DNA of 64,000 nucleotides from Bordetella sp. LUAb4 (lineage in GTDB: Bacteria > Pseudomonadota > Gammaproteobacteria > Burkholderiales > Burkholderiaceae_B): the NCBI RefSeq assembly GCF_021325795.1, contig NZ_JAHPZX010000010.1:1-64000 (forward strand), read 5' to 3'. A program made the position numbers and the translations under genes. Positions 49,531 through 56,780 of this stretch are shown in pieces. Each line of letters starts with the position of its first letter. Positions within the stretch are counted from its first letter, which is position 1. The notes under the pieces were generated by a model. It worked only from the letters and a program-made list of their open reading frames with translations. It was not told the origin of the DNA and made no database searches.

Positions 49531-51756
49531 GTGCCGTCCAAGTACGACTTTGCCCACACTAACCAACTCGAGACGGTCGAGTTGCTGACTGCCCGCCCCA
49601 GCCGTATCGATTTCGACGCTGGCGATGGTTTGCGCCTGGTGGTTGAGGCGCATGCGCCTAATGTGTTTCGTTTACGATTCGGCACCGCTCATCAGTTTGC
49701 CGATGACAAGCTGACGCCGCGTGCGCGCGCCGTCGCCGAGATGTTACTGGCGCGCCAGGATGCCGTTGGCGAGGCCACCATGGCCCCGCTGGACGACGCA
49801 TCCGGCTGGCGTATCACCCAGGGCGATACCGCCCTGGAAGTGCGTAACGATCCGCTCAGCGTCGCGCTGTTCAAGGGCGAACAGCGTGTCCTGGAATCGG
49901 CGTTGAATGAACACACGCCGGGTTTTGGCTTCAACGCCCTGGACGACGCCAACGAGGCCGTCTGGACCGCCGGTTTCACGCTCGGCGCGCAGGACCGTGT
50001 CTACGGCCTGGGCGAGACCCCGGGCGACCTGGATCGGCGTGGCGAGGACGTCGTCTCCGACGATCCTCAACATCGCGCCCTGCCTTTGGCGTGGAGCCCG
50101 GCGGGTTGGGGGGTCTACGTCAACACCATCCGGCGCGTGCAGCATGCGCCGGGCGTGGCGCCGGCCGATGACGCCTACATCGTCACGGTCGATGACACGG
50201 TTCTCGATCTGTTCCTGTTCGCCGGTGAGCCGGCCGAAGTACTCAATCAATACACCGCGCTTACCGGCCGTGCCGGGCAGCCGGTGCTGTGGGCGATGGG
50301 CGTGTGGCTGCGCCAGGCTGCCGGCGAGATGCCGACGCAGACCGCGGCCCTGATCGAGCGCTTGCGCGAGCAGCAATTGCCGCTGGACGCCGTGGCGCTG
50401 GCGCAGCCGGCCGCCTGGTCATTTCAGGCCGACAAGCCTCTGCTGGAATGGGACGCCACGCGCTTCCCCGATGCCAAGCAGATGCTTGCCCTGTTCCACA
50501 AGCACAATGTACATGTGTGCGCATCCGGGTTCCCCGGCGTCGTGTTGCACACCCCGCTGTTCGAGGAACTGGAAGATCGCGGCTGGTTGCTGCTCAAGGA
50601 CGAGGGCGGTGCCCAGGTCTTCGACGGCACGCCCGCATCGGGCGGCAAGCCTTTCGGCCTGCTCGACCTGACGCATCGCGATGTTTATTCGCTGTGGGTC
50701 GAACGCCATCGCCAACTGATTGATGACGGCCTGGACGCGCCCGCGGGTGATGCCCAGCCGGATATCCCCGACACCGTCACCGCGCGCGGCGGCGAAGCGG
50801 GCCCGGCCCTGCGCACCATCTATCCGTTGTTGGCTCGGCGCGCGCTGTATGACGCCGTGGCCGGCCTCAAGGTGCCGCCGGAAGGCGTCGCGCCCGGCGC
50901 CGACCTGTTCCCGGGAGCCCAGCGCCTGCCGTGGCAGACGGGCCCCGTGGTCAGCAACGATTGGGACGGTTTGCAGCACAGCCTGCGCACGGCCCTGTCG
51001 GTGGGCGCCAGCGGTGTTCCGGTGCAGATGCACAACCTGGGTTGCGCCACCGCAACCCAAGACAGCATGACGGCCGAGCTATACCTGCGTTGGCTGACGT
51101 TCGGTGTGTTTTCCGCCAACTTCTGTTTCGAGGGGGTGGATCGCCTGCTGCCGTGGGCTTTCGGCGAGGAAACGCTGGCGCATGCCCGCACCTGGCTGCA
51201 GTGGCGCTATCGCCTGGTGCCTTACGTGCTGGGCGCCATCGAAGACGCCGCCCGCACCGGCTTGCCGGTGCAGCGGTCGATGGCGATGTCCTTCCCCAAC
51301 GACACGCAAGCCCACGATTGGGACCTGCAATACCTGTTGGGCCCGGCCTTGCTGGTCGCGCCTATCGTGCAAGCGGGCCAGAGCGTGCAGGTTTATCTGC
51401 CCAAGGGCGAGGCCTGGTGGGATCTGAATACCGGCCATCGTTACGAAGGCGGCAGCGTCTGGAACATCGAATGCGGCTTGGGCCAGTATCCGGTGTTCGG
51501 CCGCGAAGGCCACATGCTTTGCCTGGGGCCAGCCGCCCAGCATACGGGCGAGTTCAACTCGGCCCGCATCCTGGACGAAGTCTGGATGTTCGGCATGCCC
51601 GTGCATAACCCTGTCGTCATGCGCAACAAGATCCGTGTCATGCAGATGCAGGGGTCCAGCTACATCAAGGGCCTGGAAGGTTTGCGCATCCTGCCCTCGG
51701 AAGGATTGGAGGTCAAACGCCGGGGCGCCGAAGTGCGCATCTCGCGCGCGCGCTGA
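49531..51756 (+). CDS. Glycoside hydrolase family 31-like protein
   Basis: A 741-residue protein with an alpha-glucosidase (GH31) layout: an N-terminal mutarotase-like domain (VYGLGETPGDLDRRG near 155-170), a barrel from about 250 (GQPVLWAMGVWLRQAAGEM, LEWDATRFPDAKQMLALFHK) and C-terminal beta domains (GPALLVAPIVQAGQ). The segment corresponding to the nucleophile reads GLDAPAGDAQP (400-410), so an Asp (D407) can be aligned but not the usual F-G-E that follows. The acid/base Asp is not evident: VVSNDWDGLQHSLR stands in for the usual W-S-G-D motif. Activity and substrate are therefore uncertain. GTG 49531 with GGGGG upstream. Cytoplasmic, no signal peptide. Confidence 0.8.
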   Translation: MPSKYDFAHTNQLETVELLTARPSRIDFDAGDGLRLVVEAHAPNVFRLRFGTAHQFADDKLTPRARAVAEMLLARQDAVGEATMAPLDDASGWRITQGDTALEVRNDPLSVALFKGEQRVLESALNEHTPGFGFNALDDANEAVWTAGFTLGAQDRVYGLGETPGDLDRRGEDVVSDDPQHRALPLAWSPAGWGVYVNTIRRVQHAPGVAPADDAYIVTVDDTVLDLFLFAGEPAEVLNQYTALTGRAGQPVLWAMGVWLRQAAGEMPTQTAALIERLREQQLPLDAVALAQPAAWSFQADKPLLEWDATRFPDAKQMLALFHKHNVHVCASGFPGVVLHTPLFEELEDRGWLLLKDEGGAQVFDGTPASGGKPFGLLDLTHRDVYSLWVERHRQLIDDGLDAPAGDAQPDIPDTVTARGGEAGPALRTIYPLLARRALYDAVAGLKVPPEGVAPGADLFPGAQRLPWQTGPVVSNDWDGLQHSLRTALSVGASGVPVQMHNLGCATATQDSMTAELYLRWLTFGVFSANFCFEGVDRLLPWAFGEETLAHARTWLQWRYRLVPYVLGAIEDAARTGLPVQRSMAMSFPNDTQAHDWDLQYLLGPALLVAPIVQAGQSVQVYLPKGEAWWDLNTGHRYEGGSVWNIECGLGQYPVFGREGHMLCLGPAAQHTGEFNSARILDEVWMFGMPVHNPVVMRNKIRVMQMQGSSYIKGLEGLRILPSEGLEVKRRGAEVRISRAR

Positions 51757-51773
51757 CGTCTTTTCCTACGCCG

Positions 51774-51815
51774 CGCCATGGTTCCTTCCCCGGGAGGACC
51801 ATGGCGTTTTCTTTT
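51774..51815 (+). terminator. Intrinsic terminator
   Basis: cgccatggt (51774-51782) pairs with accatggcg (51798-51806) with further pairing inside, followed by tttt-c-tttt. It ends the GH31 transcript before the metN operon. Confidence 0.9.
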
Positions 51816-51827
51816 GCTTCGAAGCTA

Positions 51828-51876
51828 TATAATCAAAAGTTATAAAAAATAGAAGAAACAGTCGTTCTAATTAGAA
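51828..51876 (+). promoter_or_regulatory. Promoter region of metN-metI-metQ with palindrome
   Basis: TATAAT at 51828-51833 and, 31 bases further, the perfect palindrome ttctaattagaa (51865-51876), 25 bases before the metN start. The AT-rich block stands out locally. The palindrome may be an operator for a methionine or SAM-responsive repressor. No good -35 is seen. Confidence 0.45.
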
Positions 51877-51901
51877 TGGCCATCGGTCAGAATGTCGCGC
51901 C

Positions 51902-52990
51902 ATGATTCATATCCAAAATCTCCATAAAACCTATGCCACGCCGCACGGCCGTTTCGAGGCCTTGCGCGGCATCAGCCTGGACATTGCCCAGGGCGAGGTG
52001 TTTGGAATCATCGGTCCCAGCGGGGCCGGCAAGAGCACACTGGTTCAGTGCATCAATCTGTTGGAACGTCCCGACGAAGGCACCATCGCCATTGGCGACC
52101 AGACGCTGACCGGCTTGGCCGAAGTGCAGCTGCGCCAGCAGCGGCGCCGGATCGGGATGGTCTTCCAGGGCTTCAATCTGCTGGCGCGCCGCACGGTATA
52201 CGGCAACGTGGCGCTGCCGCTGGAAATCGCCGGCATTGCCAAGGCCGAGATTCCGGCGCGGGTCGAGCGCCTGCTGGCATTGGTCGGGCTGGAGCATTTG
52301 CGTGACCGCTATCCCAGCCAGATCAGCGGCGGCCAGAAGCAGCGCGTGGGCATTGCCCGTGCCTTGGCCAATTCGCCGGACGTGTTGCTCAGCGACGAGG
52401 CCACCTCGGCGCTGGATCCGGAAACCACGCACAACATCCTGGCCCTGCTGCGCGACATCAATCGCAAGACCGGCGTCACCGTGGTCATGATCACCCACCA
52501 GATGGAAGTGGTGCGCGAGGTCTGCGACCGCGTGGCGGTGCTGGCGCAGGGCCAGATCGTGGAGATGGGACGCACGCTGGACGTGTTCGCCTCGCCGCGC
52601 CACGAAGTGACGCGCGCCATGGTGTCGGCGGCGACGTCGGCCGACCTCAGCGACGCCAGCCTGCAGGCCGTGCGGCAACGCATGAAGGATGCGGTCGCGC
52701 GCCGGCCCGAGGCGCCGATGCAACTGCTGCGCCTGTCCGTGGGCGGCGGCAACGATGGCGCCGCGCTGCTGCTGCAGCTGGCGCGCCAGTTCGACCTCGA
52801 CCTGCACATCGTGCAGGCCCGTGTCGATGACGTGCAGGGCGTTGCCGTCGGCACGCTGTTCGTCCTCACGCAAGGCCTGCCGGCCGCCTTGAAGCAAGCC
52901 GCGGCCGCCCTGGCGGCCCGTGACATCACCGTACAAGAAATCGCCCATGAGTCCGCAACTGATCGACCTTCTGCTTTCCTCGCTGCTTGA
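51902..52990 (+). CDS. metN: D-methionine ABC transporter, ATP-binding protein
   Basis: A 362-residue ATPase of the methionine importer. Walker A GPSGAGKS (38-45), signature ISGGQKQRVGIARA and Walker B VLLSDEATSALD, then the C-terminal NIL domain (about 285-350, MQLLRLSVGGGNDGAALLLQ) that binds methionine and inhibits transport. It overlaps the start of metI by 44 bases, so the two are translationally linked. Confidence 0.95.
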   Translation: MIHIQNLHKTYATPHGRFEALRGISLDIAQGEVFGIIGPSGAGKSTLVQCINLLERPDEGTIAIGDQTLTGLAEVQLRQQRRRIGMVFQGFNLLARRTVYGNVALPLEIAGIAKAEIPARVERLLALVGLEHLRDRYPSQISGGQKQRVGIARALANSPDVLLSDEATSALDPETTHNILALLRDINRKTGVTVVMITHQMEVVREVCDRVAVLAQGQIVEMGRTLDVFASPRHEVTRAMVSAATSADLSDASLQAVRQRMKDAVARRPEAPMQLLRLSVGGGNDGAALLLQLARQFDLDLHIVQARVDDVQGVAVGTLFVLTQGLPAALKQAAAALAARDITVQEIAHESATDRPSAFLAA

Positions 52991-53600
52991 GACCCTGTTG
53001 ATGGTAGGTGTGTCCAGTGGCTTCGCCGTGCTGCTGGGCGTGCCCTTGGGCGTGGCGCTGATCGTCACCGGTCGCGATGCCATGCTGCAAAACGCGCCGG
53101 TCAATCGCGTGCTGGCGGTCATCATCAATGCCACGCGGTCGGTGCCCTTCGTCATCCTGATGGTGGCCATCATTCCGTTCACGCGCTGGATCGCCCAGAC
53201 GTCCATCGGCACCACCGCGGCCATCGTGCCCCTGACGGTGGCCGCCATTCCCTTCATGGCGCGGATCGCCGAGAACGCCATGCGCGAAGTGGATCCCGGC
53301 CTGATCACGGCGGCGCGCGCCATGGGCGCCTCGCCCATGCAGATCATCGTCAAGGTGCTGCTGCCTGAAGCCCTGCCGGGCCTGGTCGCGGCCACCATCG
53401 TCACGGTGGTCAGCCTGATCGGCTATTCCGCCATGGCCGGCGCCATTGGCGGGGGCGGGCTGGGTGACATGGGCATCCGCTATGGCTATCAGCGCTTCCT
53501 GCCCGAGGTCATGCTGGCCGTGGTCGTGGTGCTGGTGCTGCTGGTCCAGGTGATTCAAAGCTTTGGCGATTGGCTGGTGCGACGGATGTCGCATCGCTGA
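52947..53600 (+). CDS. metI: D-methionine ABC transporter, permease
   Basis: A 217-residue inner-membrane permease with about five helices. The cytoplasmic coupling (EAA) loop is AARAMGASPMQIIVKVLLPEALPG (read across residues 122-146). Typical MetI features are RSVPFVILMVAIIPFTR and GYSAMAGAIGGGGLGD. ATG 52947 starts MSPQLIDLLLSSLLET; an upstream in-frame start at 52920 is less likely. Confidence 0.95.
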   Translation: MSPQLIDLLLSSLLETLLMVGVSSGFAVLLGVPLGVALIVTGRDAMLQNAPVNRVLAVIINATRSVPFVILMVAIIPFTRWIAQTSIGTTAAIVPLTVAAIPFMARIAENAMREVDPGLITAARAMGASPMQIIVKVLLPEALPGLVAATIVTVVSLIGYSAMAGAIGGGGLGDMGIRYGYQRFLPEVMLAVVVVLVLLVQVIQSFGDWLVRRMSHR

Positions 53601-53697
53601 CGCGTGAGGCATAACGACAGTAACCGCCCGTGATCCGGGAGTGACGGTTGCCCTTTTTTCATCCAATCGAGCCGATCCGGCCACAGGAATAGTGCAA

Positions 53698-54495
53698 ATG
53701 AAATCGACCTTTCTCAAAGTGCTGGCCACGATCGCCCTGGGCGCCAGCTTCGCGTTGCCGGCCGCGCAGGCCCAGGACAAGCCGCTGAAGGTGGGCGTCA
53801 CCGGCGGCCCGCACGCGGAGATCTTCGAAGTGGTCAAGCAGGAGGCCGCCAAGCAGGGTCTGAACATCCAGATCATCGAGTTCTCGGACTACGTGCAGCC
53901 CAACGTCGCGCTGGCCGCGGGTGACCTGGACGCCAACAGCTACCAGCATCAGCCCTATCTGGACAACGCCAATGCCGACCGTGGCTACAAGCTGGTGAGC
54001 ATCGCCAAGACCGTGATCTTCCCCATGGGCGTGTACAGCAAGAAGGTCAAGAGCCTGACCGACTTGAAGGAAGGCGCCCGCATCGGTCTGCCGAACGATC
54101 CCACCAACGGTGGCCGCGCCCTGTTGCTGCTGCAAGGCCAGGGCCTGATCAAGGTCAATCCCACTGCCGGCCTGAAGGCCACCCCGCTGGACGTGGTGGA
54201 AAATCCCAAGAAGATCCGCTTCATCGAACTGGATGCCGCCCAATTGCCCCGTTCGCTGGATGACACCGACGCGTCGGTGATCAACACCAACTTCGCCATG
54301 CAGGCCGGCCTGAACCCCAAGAGCGATTCGCTTGTGCAGGAAGCGGGCGACTCGCCCTATGCCAACGTGCTGGTGGTGCGCGAAAAGGACAAGGCTCGCC
54401 CCGAGTTCGCCAAGCTGGTCGCCGCTTACCACTCCCAGGCCGTGAAGGACTTCATCGCCAAGAAGTACAAGGATTCGGTGGTGGCGGCCTGGTAA
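53698..54495 (+). CDS. metQ: Methionine-binding periplasmic protein
   Basis: A 265-residue solute-binding protein of the NlpA/MetQ family. A Sec signal peptide MKSTFLKVLATIALGASFAL ends at AQA, with no lipobox cysteine, so it should be free in the periplasm. VGVTGGPHAEIFE, DYVQPNVALAAGDLDANSYQHQ, PNDPTNGGRALLLLQ and DASVINTNFAMQAGL are family motifs. It is 97 bases after metI in the same operon. No terminator is seen before the tRNA promoter. Confidence 0.95.
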   Translation: MKSTFLKVLATIALGASFALPAAQAQDKPLKVGVTGGPHAEIFEVVKQEAAKQGLNIQIIEFSDYVQPNVALAAGDLDANSYQHQPYLDNANADRGYKLVSIAKTVIFPMGVYSKKVKSLTDLKEGARIGLPNDPTNGGRALLLLQGQGLIKVNPTAGLKATPLDVVENPKKIRFIELDAAQLPRSLDDTDASVINTNFAMQAGLNPKSDSLVQEAGDSPYANVLVVREKDKARPEFAKLVAAYHSQAVKDFIAKKYKDSVVAAW

Positions 54496-54519
54496 GGCGC
54501 GATTCCAGCCAAAGTGCTG

Positions 54520-54549
54520 TTGACAAGCAGGCTGGCCTTGGCCCATAAT
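54520..54549 (+). promoter_or_regulatory. Promoter of tRNA-Lys
   Basis: TTGACA (54520-54525), 18 bases, CATAAT (54544-54549), about 80 bases before the mature tRNA 5' end. Confidence 0.78.
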
Positions 54550-54628
54550 CATGGGCTTCGGTCGAGTCGGCAGCCTTTTGGTTTGGGCAGCAGGCTTTTC
54601 CTGGCTTTCGGGCAATGTTCTGAGGGCG

Positions 54629-54705
54629 GGGGTGGTAACTCAGCCGGTTAGAGTATCTGACTTTTAATCAGAGAGTCGTGGGTTCGAGTCCCACCCACCC
54701 CACCA
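54629..54705 (+). tRNA. tRNA-Lys(TTT)
   Basis: 77 nt with encoded CCA. Acceptor stem ggggtgg (54629-54635) pairs with ccacccc (54695-54701), discriminator a, CCA 54703-54705. Anticodon stem tctga/tcaga encloses the loop cttttaa, giving anticodon TTT. The T arm is gtggg-ttcgagt-cccac. Its own promoter and terminator flank it. tRNA genes are frequent island integration points, and the genes to the right are accessory in nature. Confidence 0.97.
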
Positions 54706-54752
54706 TGATCCTCGGATCGTCACCTTGGTCGTTACCCCGGTTGTCACATTAG

Positions 54753-54780
54753 AGCCTCCCCTCGCGTGGAGGCTTTTTTG
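54753..54780 (+). terminator. Terminator of tRNA-Lys
   Basis: agcctcc (54753-54759) pairs with ggaggct (54768-54774), followed by a run of six T. Confidence 0.9.
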
Positions 54781-54955
54781 TGTCCGCTCGCCGGGCAAGC
54801 AGGCGCCGGCCACTGGCCGGATTGCAGGCAGGGCGAGGTGGCCCGAAGGGCGGGGATCCCCGGCGGAAGCGAATTTTTAAGTTTCATTGCTGAGCTGCCG
54901 TAATGCAGGAAGGACGGGAGCATGCCGCTTCCGCGTTTTCTGTCGTTGCCTGCCC

Positions 54956-56566
54956 ATGACTCCGTTGTCGTCGCTGTCCTCGTTGGATGCCCTCACTCGC
55001 TTCAATACCAGTACCCCTCTGGTGTCGAACGCCGTGGCGCAACAGAGCGCGCTGCCCGCGTCCACGTCGGTCACGCTGGGACAGTCGAACGGCTCGGTGC
55101 AGACCTACTCGGTGCAGAGTGTCAGCGCCGCCGTCAGCCCCGTGTGGGAAAGCAATGCCACCGACGCCGTCAGTGCCCTGATGGCGGCCAACAGCCGCGG
55201 TGCTTCGCTGTCCAGCCGCTTCAACGGCCTGGGTGCGGCCCTGCTGAACGGCCTGGCCAGTGGTGGCGGTGCGTATTCGCAGTCGGTGCTGCAGGCGAGC
55301 ACCGTCGGACTGTCCGACGATGTGGCGGCCGCCGCCACGGCGATACGCCAGCAGTCCCTGCACACCAAAGCCGACAACCAGATGACTTTGTCGGTCAAGA
55401 CGGCGCGCGGCGTCGAGGTGACGATTACGTTGGGCAGCCAGCAGAACGGCCTGGCCGCCAGCATCGAAGTGGCGGATGGCGCCACCCTGAGCGACGCGGA
55501 GCGCAAGGCGCTGGGCGCGCTGGCGGACAGTTTCCAGGAAGCCGTCGATGGCCTTGCCACGATGCCGCCGAAGCTGGCGCTGGGCGGCCTGACGCAGTTC
55601 GACCGTTCGGTGTTGTCGTCGGTCGATCTGCAGGCCAGCGTCCAGGTCAATGGCGGGGTCCAGACCTTGAGTTTCCACGCCGATGCCAAAGGCCGCAGTG
55701 TTGAATTCGACGGACCCGTGGGCACGGTGAAGGTGGATGTCGACCTGTCCGATGCACGCGTCTTCGGCAGCGATGGCCAACGCGCCGCCGCCGTCGCCAA
55801 CTATCTTTCCCAGATCGACGACGCCGGCCGCCGCGGCCGGGGTGATACCGATCTGGTGGGCCTGTTCAAGGATGCCTTCGCGCAGATGAACAGCAGCTAC
55901 GGCGAGGCCACCTTGCCCAGCGCCGTGGACAGCCGTCGCATCGCGTTGAGCGAGCGGGACCACAGCCTGACGTCGGGACTGGCCGATTTCACGGCATCGG
56001 TGAAGCAGACGGCGACTTCGCCGAACCCGCTGCGGCCCGAGGAGCAGGATACGTTCTCCTATCAGGCCAACCAGCGCACGGAAATCCGCGGCACCAGCAT
56101 GCGTGATCGCGGCATCAGCCAGCAGCAGACATCACATCTGACAGCCAGCTATCACCAGCAGATCGACCCGGATATTCCGATGGATCTGCAGCTGGACCCG
56201 AACACGCAAAATTACTACTACACGCAGATCGACGACAGCGCCAGCGCGCAGGTCGACCTGGGCTACAGTGACGGCAAGCTGGTGCATGCGGTGGCACAGC
56301 GTTCGGCCAACCAGATCACGCATACGCAGAAGTTCATCGGCGCCAAGGTGGTGGAAGATACGACCGTGCCCGACACCGCCACGCAAGTGGAAAACCTGTT
56401 GGGCACGCTCAAGCAGGATCCTTCCAGCAAAGCGGATCCCAGCGAGCTGGATCTGGCGCGCTGGCAGCAGACCATGGCGGCACTGCGGCAAAGGCTGACG
56501 CTGCAGGACTCGCCGTCCGTGCTGCGGGAGCAGGGACGCGGGCACGGCCTGACTTTGTCAGAATAA
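54956..56566 (+). CDS. Unrecognised protein, 529+ residues, possibly exported
   Basis: I do not recognise a family. From ATG 54956 there are 536 residues or slightly fewer, with no signal peptide or membrane segment. The first about 60 residues are very rich in Ser, Thr, Ala and Gln (TPLSSLSSLDALTRFNTSTP), a composition seen in type III secretion or flagellar export signals but not diagnostic. The middle holds a beta-rich repeat-like part (QMTLSVKTARGVEVTITLGS, TLSFHADAKGRSVEFDGPVG), and the last third is polar (QQQTSHLTASYHQQIDPDIP, DPNTQNYYYTQIDDSASAQ). The start is uncertain: no ribosome site precedes 54956, and TTG 54887 is in frame. It lies between tRNA-Lys and the HilA-like activator. 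Confidence 0.7.
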   Translation: MTPLSSLSSLDALTRFNTSTPLVSNAVAQQSALPASTSVTLGQSNGSVQTYSVQSVSAAVSPVWESNATDAVSALMAANSRGASLSSRFNGLGAALLNGLASGGGAYSQSVLQASTVGLSDDVAAAATAIRQQSLHTKADNQMTLSVKTARGVEVTITLGSQQNGLAASIEVADGATLSDAERKALGALADSFQEAVDGLATMPPKLALGGLTQFDRSVLSSVDLQASVQVNGGVQTLSFHADAKGRSVEFDGPVGTVKVDVDLSDARVFGSDGQRAAAVANYLSQIDDAGRRGRGDTDLVGLFKDAFAQMNSSYGEATLPSAVDSRRIALSERDHSLTSGLADFTASVKQTATSPNPLRPEEQDTFSYQANQRTEIRGTSMRDRGISQQQTSHLTASYHQQIDPDIPMDLQLDPNTQNYYYTQIDDSASAQVDLGYSDGKLVHAVAQRSANQITHTQKFIGAKVVEDTTVPDTATQVENLLGTLKQDPSSKADPSELDLARWQQTMAALRQRLTLQDSPSVLREQGRGHGLTLSE

Positions 56567-56582
56567 GACTTTTCTTATTTTT
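56562..56582 (+). terminator. Weak AT-rich hairpin after the unknown gene
   Basis: aataag (56562-56567), loop, cttatt (56574-56579), then T. It includes the stop codon of the preceding gene. Short and AT-rich, so termination is uncertain. Confidence 0.35.
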
Positions 56583-56665
56583 GACGCTTCGTTCAGCAAA
56601 TAGACTGCGGGCATCTCCTTTTTACGTTTTGCGCAACCGTTTCGTCGCGGGTGCTTGAGCAGAGA

Positions 56666-56702
56666 TGCTGTTTTGTGCTGTTTTTTGCAGTTCGATGCTG
56701 TT
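56666..56702 (+). promoter_or_regulatory. Direct heptamer array upstream of the activator gene
   Basis: tgctgtt at 56666, 56676 and 56696 and tgcagtt at 56686, exactly 10 bases apart; a further tgctgtc lies at 56711. The array is 79-115 bases before the activator start. SARP/OmpR-type winged-helix activators bind direct heptamer repeats spaced near one helical turn, so this is a candidate (auto)regulatory site. The function is inferred. Confidence 0.55.
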
Positions 56703-56780
56703 CGTTCCTCTGCTGTCTTGCGCGTAAACGCAGGCTCGGCTGCAACGGCATCTCCGCGACGCCGCTACGCAGCCGAAGCC

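Noticed and set aside
51816-51901. A SAM riboswitch before metN
   Set aside because: The leader is too short and lacks the conserved helices of known SAM riboswitch classes; only a palindrome is present.
54629-54705. Attachment site of an integrated element at tRNA-Lys
   Set aside because: No second copy of the tRNA 3' end and no integrase gene were found within the window, so only the possibility is mentioned.
54922-55704. A 260-codon frame starting at an ATG with a good GGGAG site
   Set aside because: It overlaps the longer 54956-56566 frame almost fully and has the Arg/Gly-rich composition of a shadow. The good ribosome site is noted, because it leaves the start of the longer gene unsettled.
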